Assembly: GCF_019393635.1 (NCBI RefSeq)
Contig: NC_057861.1
Location: 78,561,327-78,625,326 of the forward strand
Direction of reading: 5' to 3'
Length of the DNA: 64,000 nucleotides
From: Dromiciops gliroides
Lineage: Eukaryota > Chordata > Mammalia > Microbiotheria > Microbiotheriidae
The notes beneath the pieces were generated by a model. It made no database searches and had not been told where the DNA came from. It was given only the letters and a program-made list of their open reading frames with translations. Shown one piece after another: positions 1-27,226 of this stretch (position 1 is its first letter; every line of letters begins with the position of its first letter). A program made the translations under genes and the position numbers.

Positions 1-300
1 CACTACAGCAATGTAAATGAAAAGAACAACAATAAAATTAACTTCAAAGTTATAATGATCATCCTTGGTCCCAAGGAAGAGATATAAAAAATACCTTCCT
101 TTCTAAGAGACCATGGATGTAAACACTGACTATAATATCTGATTTTTTTTTTGATATGTTGGTTAGTGTGGCTAATTTTTTCCCTTTTGTAAAAAACATT
201 CTGTATTATAAAGGATGGCTTTCTGGAAGGGGTAGAGAAAAAGATACAGTGGGGAAATGTAGGTGATATAAAAAGAGAAGACAGTATAAATTTTAAATAA
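1..300 (+). repeat. L1 LINE 3' UTR end
   Basis: The text resembles the 3' untranslated end of marsupial L1 (a short A-rich motif with AACAACAATAAAA, then a 'gatggctttctgg' stretch and a closing 'aatgtaggtgatataaaaa'). A comparable 3' end recurs at about 39,600-39,855. The element is cut by the window edge. The family call is by eye. Confidence 0.6.
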
Positions 301-720
301 TGTTAAAACTGAAAAAATTATTTTAAATATATGTAAAATGATACTTCCATAAAGCTTTATTGATATTTTTCTTTAAACCATAGTTTGGTCATATTGACAC
401 TTTACCACCAACTCTAACATAGTGAGCTTTCCCTTATAATGAAGGAAAACCAACCTATACCACAAACTGGTCTGAAAATGTCTGCAACATTCCACACCTA
501 TGATGCTCATTTCCTTAGTCAATCAATTGACAAATAAATTAAACTACTATGTGTCAGGAACTATGTTAGGCAATGGGGATTCAAATACAATGAAAAAAAA
601 AACATTTCTAGTCGAAACTGGGCATTATGAGCATTATGTATTATGTATTATGAGTAGTCTGCAGATATTTGGCTTCTTTCATTTCTTAATCTTGAATAAT
701 ATTTTCTTTTAAAATATATA
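301..720. other. AT-rich stretch, nothing recognised
   Basis: No gene, RNA or known repeat is recognised. A 70-codon open frame at 500-712 has no family resemblance and looks like chance. Confidence 0.4.
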
Positions 721-723
721 GAT

Positions 724-880
724 GGGGGCAGCTAGGTGGCACAGTGGATAAAGCACTGGCCCTGGAGTCAGGAGTACCTGAGTTCAAATCCGGCCTCAGA
801 TACTTAACACACACTTACTAGCTGTGTGACCCTGGGCAAGTCACTTAACCCCAATTGCCTCACTTAAAAAAAGAAAAACT
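724..880 (+). repeat. WSINE1-like SINE
   Basis: A full-length copy: the GGGGCAGCTAGGTGGC head, box-B-like GAGTTCAAATCCGGC, the MIR-like core TAGCTGTGTGACCCTGGGCA, and an A-rich tail. It is followed by a TA microsatellite. Confidence 0.9.
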
Positions 881-883
881 AAA

Positions 884-904
884 AATATATATATATATAT
901 ATAG
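884..904. repeat. (TA)n microsatellite
   Basis: About ten TA units directly abut the A-rich tail of the preceding SINE, a common origin of such tracts. Confidence 0.85.
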
Positions 905-909
905 ATGAC

Positions 910-1490
910 TTTTATCTTTACATCAATCATTTCAACCTTCCCATAAAAATGAACCCTCCTCTGTGACAAAGTATTATAACTCCACAGTGCACTAGTTCAT
1001 GCAAGTCTTATCATATTTTTTTGATTTTTCTCATATTTGTTACTCACAGTAAGATTTCATAATTTGTCCAGTTATTCTCCAACCAGTATTTTGCTACAGC
1101 AAAGAAAACTGCTATGAAAATTCTGACATCTTTAGGATCTTTCTTTTAGCCTTGTGTTCCTTGTTGTATATACCCAGCACTGGGGTTTCTGGTTCAAAGG
1201 GTATGAACAGTTGAATCACTTTTCTTGCATAATTCCAAACTGATTTCTAGAATATTTGGACAATTCACACTTCCACCAACAGCTTATTAGGGTTATTTTC
1301 TGGCAACCCTTTCAACACTATTTCTGTCTCTTAACATATTTGCTAGTTTGCTGGGTGTGAGGTCTTTAATTTTTTTCGTTGTTCTTATTATTAAGTTATT
1401 CAGAGAAATCTTCCATATGATTACTGCTGGCTAGCAACTCTTTGAAGACTGTTCATGTCCTTTCATGCTTATGTAATGGAAAAATGAGCT
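910..1490 (-). repeat. L1 3'-end fragment, antisense
   Basis: Read on the minus strand this matches the ORF2 tail/3' UTR block of L1 (text corresponding to 'ggaattatgc...ccctttga...ccagtgctggg...atataca'). Related antisense pieces occur at 18,260-18,905, 32,060-32,577 and 45,930-46,650. Confidence 0.65.
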
Positions 1491-1494
1491 TAAT

Positions 1495-1570
1495 TGCTAA
1501 GTGCTTTAGTATAGTGCCTGGCACATAGTAGGCACTTAATAAATGCTTACTGACTCACTGATTAAATGGC
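1495..1570 (+). repeat. L2 LINE 3' end
   Basis: The typical L2 terminus 'gtgcctggcacatagtaggc' plus 'acttaataaatgcttactga' is present. Confidence 0.85.
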
Positions 1571-2129
1571 CTTTTCTGGGGCCTCAGAAACTTAAGTAGA
1601 GGGAGAAAAAGATATGAAAGTCCCAGGAAATGTTGGCAGGGGAAGGGGTTGAGAGCAAGGCTGTAGGCCAGGTGCCAAAATCATGGAGAAAGTCAGAGAA
1701 TGGCTAAGAGGTGCCTGGTGCCTGGAAGTGGGTTCAGGAGTGCCTGGTAAAGTAGCACGACCCCGAATTTCCAGGGCGACGTGGATCTACTGTCTACTCT
1801 AGCCTGCTTGCTCTGTTCAGGAGGTCTTGAGCTCTGCCCTCAACTCGAGGCTGAGCACATGGGGGGAAGGGCGGGACGAGACTGGGGAAGGGGGCGGGGT
1901 CCGGGGTTCGGCTAGAGCCGGCTCCCTCTAACCCCTCCCCTTGGGGAGGTGGAGCCTGGTTAGCATATTATGCGAGGTGGTTGTGGCGCTGGGAGGGACA
2001 GGTCAACGGGCGGAGCAGCCACCGAGAGAGGAGTCCTCCTAGTTCCTAGAGCGGGCCCGGAAGTGCCCCGGAAATCAGGCGAGATTGCTCCTTCCGTGAG
2101 GTTTACTGGCGGGTCGTAGTGCTAGGCCC

Positions 2130-17857
<15,728 letters not shown>

Positions 17858-18175
17858 TATAGGTGTAATGAATGAGCAAAAGGCTTCTATAAAGAATATT
17901 TTTTGGCTGTTTATATTCAGATTAGGACAAGAGAATAGCTGTTCTCAGAAATCAGTTTAAACTTATTAATATTTCAGAATTCATTGGAGAAAAATCCTGT
18001 ATGTATCACAAATGTGAAAAAAAAACAGCCCTTTCATTAGAGGGCACAATTTAGCTAAACTTCAGGAAATTCATACAAAAGAGAAACCTATTACTGTAAT
18101 GACTGGAAATATGTTCATTTGGAGCCTGTGTTTCAACATCAGAAATTTTGTACAAGAGAGATCTTGCTACCAACA
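17858..18175 (+). pseudogene. Degenerate zinc-finger repeats downstream of the stop
   Basis: Directly after the TAA the text still reads finger-like (YRCNE, then AKGF). It is followed by EKSCMYHKCEK-like and 'attcatacaaaagagaaacc' linker-like stretches, with stops and frameshifts. About three decayed fingers can be counted. They now form part of the 3' UTR. The array was therefore once longer and was truncated by the present stop. No convincing AATAAA was found before 18,260. Confidence 0.7.
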
Positions 18176-18259
18176 TGAGAGAGTCTTGCTGTCAGTGCAG
18201 CCTTTATTTAGGAATAGTGTTCACACTGGAAAGTGCAGTTTATAAGTCTCTTCAGGTTT

Positions 18260-18905
18260 CTCTGCAACTAGCTCTGTCATTATTTCTTATAGCACAATAG
18301 TATTCTATAACTTATACTATTCACTTGTTCAACCATTTCTTTGCTACCATTTAAAAAAACTGGTGGGCAGCTAGGTAATGCAGTGGATAGAGCACCAGCC
18401 CTGGATTCAGGAGGACCTGAGTTCAAATCCGGCCTCAGGCACTTGACACTTACTGGCTGTGACCCTGGGCAAGTCACTTAACCCCAAATGTCTCACCAAA
18501 AAAAAAAAAAAAGTGCTATAAATATTTTTGCACATACGGGTCCTTTCCCCCTTTCTTTGATCTTTTTCTTTTTTGGTATACACCTAATAGTATCACCAAG
18601 TCAAAGGGTTTGCACAGTTTAGTTTTGGGGGCACATTTCCAAATTACTTTCCAAAATGGCTGGACTGGTTCATAATTCCACCAACAGTGCATTAATGTTA
18701 TAGCCCCTCTAGTATGTGTCATTTTCCTTTCCTTTCATCTTCTCTCCTTTCCTTTCTTTTCCTTTCCTCTTTTTTTTTTTTTTTTTTTGCTTAGCTTTGT
18801 AAATCTGATAGGTATGATGTGGAACCTGGGAGTTTTTATTTGCATTTTTCTAGTTGTCATTTAAAACATTGTTTTTCACAGTGGCTATTGATAGCTTGAA
18901 TGTCT
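18260..18905 (-). repeat. L1 3'-end fragment, antisense, with nested SINE
   Basis: The L1 ORF2-tail/3' UTR block in antisense ('agcacaatagtattctataa', then 'ggtatacacctaatagtatc', 'tggttcataattccaccaac') is split by the SINE at 18,364. Confidence 0.7.
18364..18512 (+). repeat. WSINE1-like SINE nested in L1
   Basis: Full copy with an A14-type tail, interrupting antisense L1. Confidence 0.92.
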
Positions 18906-19434
18906 TTCTCTGAAAACTTCTTGTTCATATCAGTTGCATCCTGGGCTCCTGTTGGGAGAGGAATGGTCCCTGAGACTATGTCTCACTGTCCATAAATAGC
19001 AGGGAAGGAATTAAAAAGGTCTTCACATACATGGTCTGACAGCCCTTGCTATCCTGCTCACACATATCTTCACATACTTGCAATGGACAGTTTATTGAGA
19101 ATGGGATTATTGTGCATAGGCTGTTAGAGATATGGAATGGTGAGATGTATAGGAGGGTAGTGGACCCAACTGACAAGTTTTAGGTAAATTTGGGACAATT
19201 ATTTTGCTGTGAATATCTAATAACTATGACATTGCTGTTGTCAGAAATCAGTTGTCCTTGAGTAGCTTTCAAGGCTTGTCAGTGTGCTTAGCCTCATGTT
19301 CGGGGTCATGATACAGCATAAATGAAAGGAAAAATATGACCTGACCTTTACCTTCATAGAACATAGAGAACAGCAAGTGCTTTTTCCCTGTGGGGAAGAA
19401 TAGGAGTAGGAAGTATGTCTTCTCTATTCTTTGG
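18906..19434. other. Unassigned intergenic sequence
   Basis: No gene or recognised repeat. Confidence 0.35.
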
Positions 19435-19585
19435 GAATAATACCAACCAGCTCACGTTTTTATATTGCTTAAAGGTTTTTAAGTACTTTCCTTTCAAATC
19501 ACATCCTTTCACTTATCTGCACTTGATATTGTTAACAAACCCAGGGAGGTAGATAGTATATCATCCCCATTTTACAAATGAAGAA
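19435..19585 (-). repeat. MIR-type SINE, antisense
   Basis: 'catccccattttacaaatga' with an upstream 'ttatattgcttaaaggtttt' stretch. Confidence 0.6.
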
Positions 19586-20250
19586 ATCCAGGGGATTTAG
19601 GAGACTGCTGCTACCATTAGCCAAAATAGGGAAATCAGGAGGGAGAGCTGGGGAAACCTTTAGGAGGAGGATAGCTAGAGCAAATGAATTATGTTGTAGA
19701 TGTATTGAGATTGAGATGGTGGAAAGAGTAACTCAATATATATATATATATATACATATTTGTCATATAGTTAGAAATAAAGATGGTAGATGATAAAGTT
19801 GGAGAAGTGGATTTGCCTTTAAGGTAATGATGGGAATAGGTAAGATGATTAAAGGTGAGGATACTGAGGAAAATTATCTGAGTGTAACATCTACATTTAG
19901 GAAATAAAAAGATGGGGGAAAAAGGGTCAGATAAAGTCTTTTGCTTCCAGGTGGACTCATAGGATATAGAAAGAAATTGGCTTGCTTGCCTGCTAGGAAG
20001 GAAGGAAACCAGAATGTCCAATGGCAGTACAAGAATTGGGGATGAAGTGGAGGAAACCCTCTTCTCCTTGGAAAAAAGAATTCCAATTTACATTCAGATC
20101 TAGGCTTTCCCAAAAGATGGGATATGTTTCTGTGTCAGTTCCATACATATAGTCCAAAAACCTTTAGGCTTCCCAGGAATTTTTGTAACAGATTTCAAAT
20201 ATCCCAGTCATTACCATCCTTCCCCTTGTCCCCTCCCCCTGCCCAAACCC
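19586..20250. other. Unassigned, with a short (TA)n at 19,736-19,755
   Basis: No gene signal. It may include decayed LINE sequence, but no diagnostic block was found. Confidence 0.35.
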
Positions 20251-20950
20251 CATGTAGTCTATCCCTTGTGCAGTTGTGTTGATTTTATCTTTGTAACATC
20301 TCATTCTCCCTTCTCTGGCACTGCCATGACCTCAGTAAAGGCCCTAATCACCTCATGCTTCAATTATTACAATAACCTGCTGGTTGATCTTCCTGCTTCA
20401 AGTCTTTCTCCTCACTCCAGTCCATCCTCCACCCAGCTACTAGTGATCTTCCTAAAGACCATGTTGCCCTCCAGTACACTCCAGTAGCTCCCCATCACCT
20501 CCAGGATGAGATGTAAAATTGTCTGGTGTTAAAAGTGCTTCATAAATGCTTATGTTTTCCTACCTTTACAGTCTCACACCTTATCCTAGTGTACTCTGAT
20601 ACAGTGACAATCTCCCTTGTTATTCCTTGCATAAGATATGCCATCTCCTGCTGACATTTTCACTGGCTGTACACTATACCTGGAATTTTTCCCATCCTCG
20701 TTTTTGCCTCTTGACTTCCCTGTCTTCAAATCACAGCTAAAATTTTACCTTCTACAAGAAATCTTTCCTAGTGCCCCTTCATGTTGGTGTTTTCCCCCTG
20801 TTGATTATTTCTAATTTATACTGCATATGTCTTGTTTGTACATAATTGTGTATTGTCTACCCCATTAGACTGAGCTCCTTGAGAGAAAGGACACTTAGTA
20901 TGATTCCTGGTACATAGTAAGTGCTTAATAAATGCTTTTTGACTATTTCT
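20250..20950 (+). repeat. L2 LINE, 3' half
   Basis: Sense-strand L2: 'gccctaatcacctcatgctt', 'tcacagctaaaattttacct', 'ttgtttgtacataattgtgt', and the terminus 'gtaagtgcttaataaatgct'. Confidence 0.82.
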
Positions 20951-20984
20951 TTTCAATCTTTTCAAATACTACTGCTTTTGCAAC

Positions 20985-21645
20985 ATACCTCCCCTCCTCT
21001 CTGTTCTATTCTTCTACAGATACATTACCTCCCATCTGGACCAATGCAGTTGTCTCTTACTAGCATTTACCCTTTCCAATCCAACCTTGATGTCATTGCC
21101 AAAATCCCTTTTAAAAATAGATCTGGTGGGGGGCAGCTAGGTGGTGCAGTGGTTAAAGCACCGGCCCTGAATTCAGGAGGACCTGAGTTCAAATCCGGCC
21201 TCAGACACTTGACACTTACTAGCTGTGTGACCCTGGGCAAGTCACTTAACCCCCATTGCCTGCAAAAAACAAACAAAAAAAAACAAATAAAAATAGATCT
21301 GGTTATGTCACTTCCCAATCTTCAGTGACTCCCTATAGTTTATTGATAAAAATTCTGACTTTCATAACATTCGAAGCTTTCTAGTTAATGGTTCATTTTT
21401 ACCCACTTCCCTCCCCTCTTCCCCTGCCCCCCAGCCATATGATGCCTTGCATACAAATTACTGCTCTCCTGCTTTCATATATTTTTTTCCCTCATGTGAT
21501 CTATACCTTATACTTTGAATACTTTCTTTTCATCTATCCATTAGAGCACAATTTAAATGGTACCTCTAGGAGGCCTTTTCTAATGTGGTTGGTAAAAACC
21601 TTCCCACCCAAATTTCTTACATTTTGTTTGCCCTGATGAGCCATT
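20985..21645 (+). repeat. L2 LINE, second copy, with nested SINE
   Basis: L2 sense-strand text ('cctttccaatccaaccttga', 'tcagtgactccctatagttt', 'cacaatttaaatggtacctc') is split by the SINE at 21,128. Confidence 0.68.
21128..21287 (+). repeat. WSINE1-like SINE with 16-bp target duplication
   Basis: Flanked by TAAAAATAGATCTGGT at 21,112-21,127 and 21,288-21,303, inside L2. Confidence 0.95.
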
Positions 21646-22170
21646 TTTCACATTGAATTCAGGGATCTCTTTGTAGCAATAAGAAAGGAGATTCCTTGAA
21701 TTTGATGCATTTAGAAAATTAGATGTTTCTCCTGCCCATTTCATTTCCTTCATTTGGTAGCAAATGCCTCTCTAAATGAACCCTTTATTATAGAGGGGAA
21801 AAGAAAACCTATGCATATGATTTACATGTCCAAAGATTGATTAAGGGATATTCTTTATGGGTGTGTAGAGATGGTACTCAGGTACTCAGCCTCTAAATCT
21901 GTGTCCAGATTGGGACAATGATATGATAAATCCAAAAATGACTTCCCAGTTTTCCCTTTTTGCATAAAAAAAGTTTAATCTCTGACATGTTAGAGCTGCT
22001 CTCTCCTTTGTGGATATAGTGGGATTCCTATATGATCATTAGTGGGATAAGGTGTCATGTGCTATTTCTTCTTCCAGATCAAGCTTTGGGATCTTTGAGT
22101 GCAGTAACTGGTTGAAGGGGATGTGAAAGTGGAAGGTTCTCTGATTTGGTCAAGCTTAGCTAATGAGGGA
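21646..22170. other. Unassigned intergenic sequence
   Basis: No gene or recognised repeat. Confidence 0.35.
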
Positions 22171-22171
22171 T

Positions 22172-22395
22172 ATGGGCATCTAGGTGACTAAGTGGATAGA
22201 GATCTGGGCCTGGAGTCAGGAAGGCTCATCTTTTTTAGTTCAAATCTGGCTTCAGAGATTAGCTCTGTGACCCTGGGTAAGTCACTTAGCCCTATTTCCC
22301 TCAGTTTCCTCATCTGTAAAATGAGCTGGAGAATGAAATGTCAAACCATTCCAGTATCTTTGCCAAGGAAACCCCAAATGGGGTCATGGGAGGAA
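22172..22395 (+). repeat. SINE with RTE-type tail
   Basis: A tRNA-like head and MIR-like core, followed by 'cctcatctgtaaaatgagct' and 'gccaaggaaaccccaaatgg', the tail that lets SINEs use RTE machinery. It is joined directly to RTE sequence at about 22,395. Related copies are at 37,178 and (antisense) 32,578. Confidence 0.85.
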
Positions 22396-22913
22396 AGCTA
22401 TGGCAAATCTGGGTAGCTTAATAAAAAGCAGAAACATCACCTTGCCAACTAAAGTCCATATAGTCAAAAAGTATGGTTTCCCCCCCCAGTAGCAATGTAT
22501 AGCTGTGAGAGTTGAACTATAAGGAAAGCTGAGCACTGCAGAATCAATGCTTTTGAATTGTAGTGCTGGAGAAGACATTTGAGAGTCCTTTGAACAGCAA
22601 GGAGATAAAAGAAATCAATACTTAAGGAAATTAATTCAGACAGTTCACTGGAAGGTCAAATACTGAAGCTTAAATACTTTGGCTACATAATGAGAAGATG
22701 ACTCATTGGAAAAACCTGGTACTGGGAAAGATTGAAGGCAAAAGGAAAAGGGGATGGCAGAAGATGAAATGGATAGATAGTCATGGAAGCAATGAACATG
22801 AACTTGGATAGACTGGGAACATGAGCTTGGATAGACTTTGGGAGACAGTGGATGACAGGCCTGGTGTGATATGATCAGTAGGGTCATGAAAAGTCAGACA
22901 TGACTGAACAACA
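22395..22913 (+). repeat. BovB-like RTE LINE, 3' end
   Basis: Text matches the 3' part of BovB/RTE: 'agcaatgtatagctgtgaga', 'tgcttttgaattgtagtgct', 'actcattggaaaaacctggt', ending 'gtcagacatgactgaacaac'. Open reading is lost. BovB-type RTEs are known in marsupials, ruminants and squamates. Confidence 0.88.
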
Positions 22914-23225
22914 ACTTGGCATATAAAGGGTTAGATAATCTGTGATGGCAGCCACTATTGGACGGTCCGGATGTAGATACTTTGTTATTAAGAAGAGGAG
23001 AAAATCTTTTCTTGTTTTAGGGGTGAAAGCAAAAACCACAAGATAACAATTAGAAATTAATTATAATTCTTTGTTAAATATCAGCTGAATGGCCTTAGGG
23101 TTAGTCTCTTAGTCAGGGATCAAAGTCCTCAGAGGAACTTAAGGTTGTTTTCCCCCCACCTTGGGGTTCTACATGTAACATGACTCAATTCATAGTGGGG
23201 AGGAGAATAAACTTACCATATCCAA
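22914..23225. other. Unassigned intergenic sequence
   Basis: No gene or recognised repeat. It precedes the palindrome cluster. Confidence 0.35.
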
Positions 23226-23450
23226 AGACCTTAACAAAGGAATAAAAGCCTACTTATTAAACAGGGACATATATATATATGTATGTATAATGTATTTCAT
23301 AAGTAGGCCTTTATCCCTTTAATAAGGGATAATCTATAATATAAGAAATAATCCTATCTAATAAGTAGACCATTATATTAAATAGGGACATGAATGAATA
23401 CATATATGTCCCTATTTAATACTCATGTACACACATGTGTGTACATGAAT
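23226..23450. repeat. Cluster of inverted repeats and palindromes
   Basis: Three nested structures: an imperfect ~22-bp inverted repeat (around 23,235-23,258 against 23,299-23,322, sharing CCTACTTAT/ATAAGTAGG); a perfect 16-bp inverted repeat TATTAAATAGGGACAT (23,376-23,391) against 23,406-23,421; and a perfect 26-bp palindrome at 23,423-23,448 (half-site TCATGTACACACA). A short TA run lies at 23,268-23,280. It could be a non-autonomous DNA transposon remnant or an AT-rich fold-back; no family was recognised. Confidence 0.7.
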
Positions 23451-23599
23451 GACTTATTCTATACTGAGCAATATGCTGTTCTTGTAGAGAAGATGGGAAG
23501 TTATAGAGTAGATAATACAATTAAATAGATTCAATACCATTTACTTAGCCAGATTTGGGGAGTAGGGTGTGCTTGTCTAATTGTTCAATGTCTCTAGTA

Positions 23600-24660
23600 G
23601 ATTTCCCTATGGATCTTTATTTTCTTCTGTGCTTAACATTTTTATCAGTGACTTGCTAAAAGCGTAAATGGCATGCTTTTCAGGTTTGAAGATGACACAG
23701 AGGTGGGAGAGATACATAATGGTTGACAGTCAAGATTCAAAAAGACCTTGATAGGCAAGAGTATTGGGCTAAATATAATAAGATGAAATTCAGTGGGGGA
23801 TAAATGTAAAATTTATACTTGAATATCAACTCTCCCCCCCCCCCACCACCCAAACAAACCCCAAACCCCCATCATCTTCACAAGTGCAAGATGGAGAATG
23901 CATGGTTAGACAATGCATAGTTCTGACATGCTGCAATAAATACAGATGTCTTTCACTTCCTAAGTATATTAGTTTCTCAGTTATTGGACAAAGACCATAC
24001 ATTTAGAATACTACCAGTTAGGGTTTATAGATGGTCAAAAATTGCATCACTTTCTACATTTCCTGATGTTTAACCATTATCCTTGCAGAAGTAGAAAAGG
24101 GTCACACATGACTGAGGACCATTTTGTATTTTTTTTCTTTGTTTTATGGATTGCCACAGCAGAAAGTTCATCATCTATTGGCCATGACTTTTTCCATATT
24201 TAACTATTGACAACCTTTTCAACTTGGTCTACCAATGCTCTAACATAATATTTGAAAACCCAGGGTTACCTATATTAAACAATGAAATCTCAGAGTAGGA
24301 TTTTTATTGAGTCAGCACTAATGTCTTAACCCAAAAAAGCCAATGCAATCTTGGGCTGCATTATGGGAAACATACTATATTGAATATGGAATTGCTGGTG
24401 TCACTATCCCTTTTCCTTTGTCACACTGTTCTAAGTGCCATGGTTTAAGAGGATATTGATATACTGGAGAATGTCTAGAGGAGGGCAATCTGTGTGTTTT
24501 TCTACCTTGTGTCCATGTTTTATTAGGAGAACCAGGAGTGGACTATATGCCCCAAATTCAGAGAGGATAGAGCATCTGCAGGGAGAGGCTGGTTAACAAT
24601 ATTAAATGAAGTACATAGGTCAAGAAAGATGAGAATCAAGAGGCTTCAAAGTATCTTTTT
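23600..24660 (+). repeat. L3/CR1 LINE fragments
   Basis: 'tttttatcagtgacttgcta' and 'aggtttgaagatgacacaga' match the CR1/L3 RT block. 'gaatgtctagaggagggcaa' near 24,470 matches the 3' region. The middle is poorly conserved. Confidence 0.6.
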
Positions 24661-24838
24661 CTTTCAAATATGTTTTTTTTTATTGGAATTCTGGGAGCCA
24701 AGATGGTGAAGTAAGTATCCTTGAAGTAAAATCACTGTAACTCTCCCACACTTACATCCAGACAACCATAAAATAATGTCCCAAAACAAATCCGGGAACA
24801 GCAGGACCAGCCAAAAGACAGGTTGAAATAGTCTAGCC

Positions 24839-24921
24839 TTTACTAGCTGTGTGACCCTGGGCAAGTCACTTAACCCCAACTGCCTCACTAAAACAAAACA
24901 AAACAAAACAAAAAAAAACCA
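24839..24921 (+). repeat. 5'-truncated WSINE1-like SINE
   Basis: Only the core and tail are present (from ACTAGCTGTGTGACCC). Flanks GAAATAGTCTAGCCT on both sides show that it inserted already truncated. Confidence 0.88.
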
Positions 24922-25942
24922 GAAATAGTCTAGCCTAAGAAATTTGGAAGGTTGGCAAGAAAGGGGAGTGTGGTTCAAGACAGGAAGCATCTCAGCAAGC
25001 CCTGCCTCAGCAAACCAACAGGAGAACCTGAACCCCAGTGTGGTGTAGCAGGTAAACAACACTGGGACCTCTATATGCCTCAGCATAGCCAGGGGAATGG
25101 GCAGACTTCAGCTCAAGAACCAACATGCTTCAATGTAGTCCCAGGCTAACAGTCACACTAGAGTTAAGACACAACACTTGCTTCAGCATAGCCCCTGACA
25201 AACAGGTAGATGCCAAAGATGGGACCTCACAGGTGCCTAAGCAAACAGGTAGACACTAGTGCCAGGAACCCACACATAACCCCAGCATAGCCAGGTGAAT
25301 AGGTAGCCACCAGTGCCAAACTCCACCATGTGCATCAGTGTGGCCTAGGGCAAACAGGCAGATGCCAATTCAGGAACCCCTCACAGGCCTCAGCACACCC
25401 CGGCTCAGCATCAAGTAAGCTGCCAGATCCCTATGGCCTCCAGCAGTGCCAGCCACCTTCCCAACCTTATGCTCCTCAGCATAGCACTAGATGCATGGGG
25501 TTGCTGTGGGCCCCAGGGCAATGTCAGTTCAGCACCAGGTAAACAGGTCTACAGCCCTTAGCAGAAGAAGCCTGGACAGTGCCCCTTCCACCCCAGGAGC
25601 AGAGCTCAAATTTATAAAGGCCAAAAAAGATGAGCAAAACAACAAAAAAGAATCTGATGATAGTTATTATGGTGACAGGTAAAATCAAGACACAAATTCA
25701 GAAGAGCACAACAAGGTCAAAACACCTATGGGCAAAACCCCAAAGGAAAACAGGAAGTAATCTCAAACCCAGAAAAAACTCATAGAAGAGCTCAAAAAGG
25801 AGCTTAAAAATCAAATAAGAGAGGTAGAAGAAAAGTTGGGAAAAGAAATGAGAGTGATGCAAGTCAACGGCTTGGGGGAAAAAAACTGCTTAAAAAGTAG
25901 AGTTGGCCAAATGAAAAAGGAGATACAAAAATTCACTGAAGA

Positions 25943-26090
25943 GGGGGCAGCTAGGTGGTGATGTGGATAAAGCACTGGCCCTGGATTCAGGAGGACCTGA
26001 GTTCAAATCTGGCCTCAGACACTTGACACTAGCTGTGTGACCCTGGGAAAGTCACTTAACCCTCATTGCCCCGCCCCCTTTCCCCCAAAA
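25943..26090 (+). repeat. WSINE1-like SINE nested in L1
   Basis: Flanks AAAATTCACTGAA and AAAATCCACTGAA mark the target duplication inside L1 ORF1. Confidence 0.92.
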
Positions 26091-26360
26091 ATCCACTGAA
26101 GAAAACAACTCCTTAAAAGTATAATTGGCCAAATGGAAAATGAGATACAAAAGCTGACTGGGGAAAACAACTCCTTAAAAGTTAGAATTGGACAAGTGGA
26201 AATTAATGACTATGAGATGCCAAGAATCAAAATCAGAGGAATGAAAAAATAGAAGAAAATGTATACCTCATGGGAAAAACAATTGACCTGGAAAAGAGAT
26301 CCTGGAGAAACAATGTCAGAACATTGGGCTACCTGAAAGCCACAATCAAGAAACAACCAA

Positions 26361-26501
26361 TTTTTTTTCTTTGGGACAATGAGGGTTAAGTGACTTTCCC
26401 AGGGTCACACAGCTAATAAGTGTCAGGTGTCTGAGGTTAGATTTGAACTCAGGTCCTCCTGAATCCAGGGCTGGTGCTTTATCCACTGCACCACCTAGCT
26501 G
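26361..26501 (-). repeat. WSINE1-like SINE nested in L1, antisense
   Basis: Flanks ACCTGAAAGCCACAATCAA and ACCTGAAAGCCGCAATCAA form a 19-bp target duplication with one difference. Confidence 0.93.
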
Positions 26502-27087
26502 ACCTGAAAGCCGCAATCAAAAGGAGAACCTGGATATCATCTTTCAAGAAATTATCAAGAAAATCTGCCCTGATATCCTGGAACCAGAGGGTAAAATGGC
26601 ATCGAGAGAATCCACCAATCACTTCAGGAAAGAGATCCTCAAATAAAAACACCAAAGAACATAACAGCCAAATTTTGGAACCATCAGATCAAGGAAAAAA
26701 ATATTCCAAATAGCCAGAAAGAAACAATTCAAATATTGGGGAGCCACAATCAGGATTATGCAGAATTTAGCAGCTGCAATATTAAAGGATTGGAGGTCAC
26801 AGAACATGATATTCTAGAAGACAAAGGACTATAACCAAGAATCACCTACCTGGCGAAATTAAACTTAATATGTCAAGGGAATAAATGGTCATTCAGTGAA
26901 ACAGAAGGATTTCAAGCTTTCGTGAGATGAACAGAATTGAATAAAAAAATTCATCTCCAATATCAAAACCCAAGAGAATCCTAAAAGAGGAAAAGGGGAA
27001 AAGAAAACATGGGATTCAATAGAGCTAAGCTATTTACATCCCTACATGGGAAGATGATACTTGTAATTCTTAAAAATTATACCACTA

Positions 27088-27226
27088 TGGGGCAGCTAGA
27101 TGGCACAGTGGATAAAGCACCAGCCCTGGATTCAGGAGTACCTGAGTTCAAATCCAGCCTCAGACACTTACTAGCTGTGTGACCCCGGGCAAGTCACTTA
27201 ACCCCAATTGTCTCACCCCCCAAAAA
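27088..27226 (+). repeat. WSINE1-like SINE nested in L1
   Basis: Flanks AAAAATTATACCA on both sides, between ORF1 and ORF2 of the L1. Confidence 0.92.

Noticed and set aside
724-800. tRNA gene at SINE heads
   Set aside because: The tRNA-like heads lack a complete cloverleaf and repeat in every SINE copy. No stand-alone tRNA was found.
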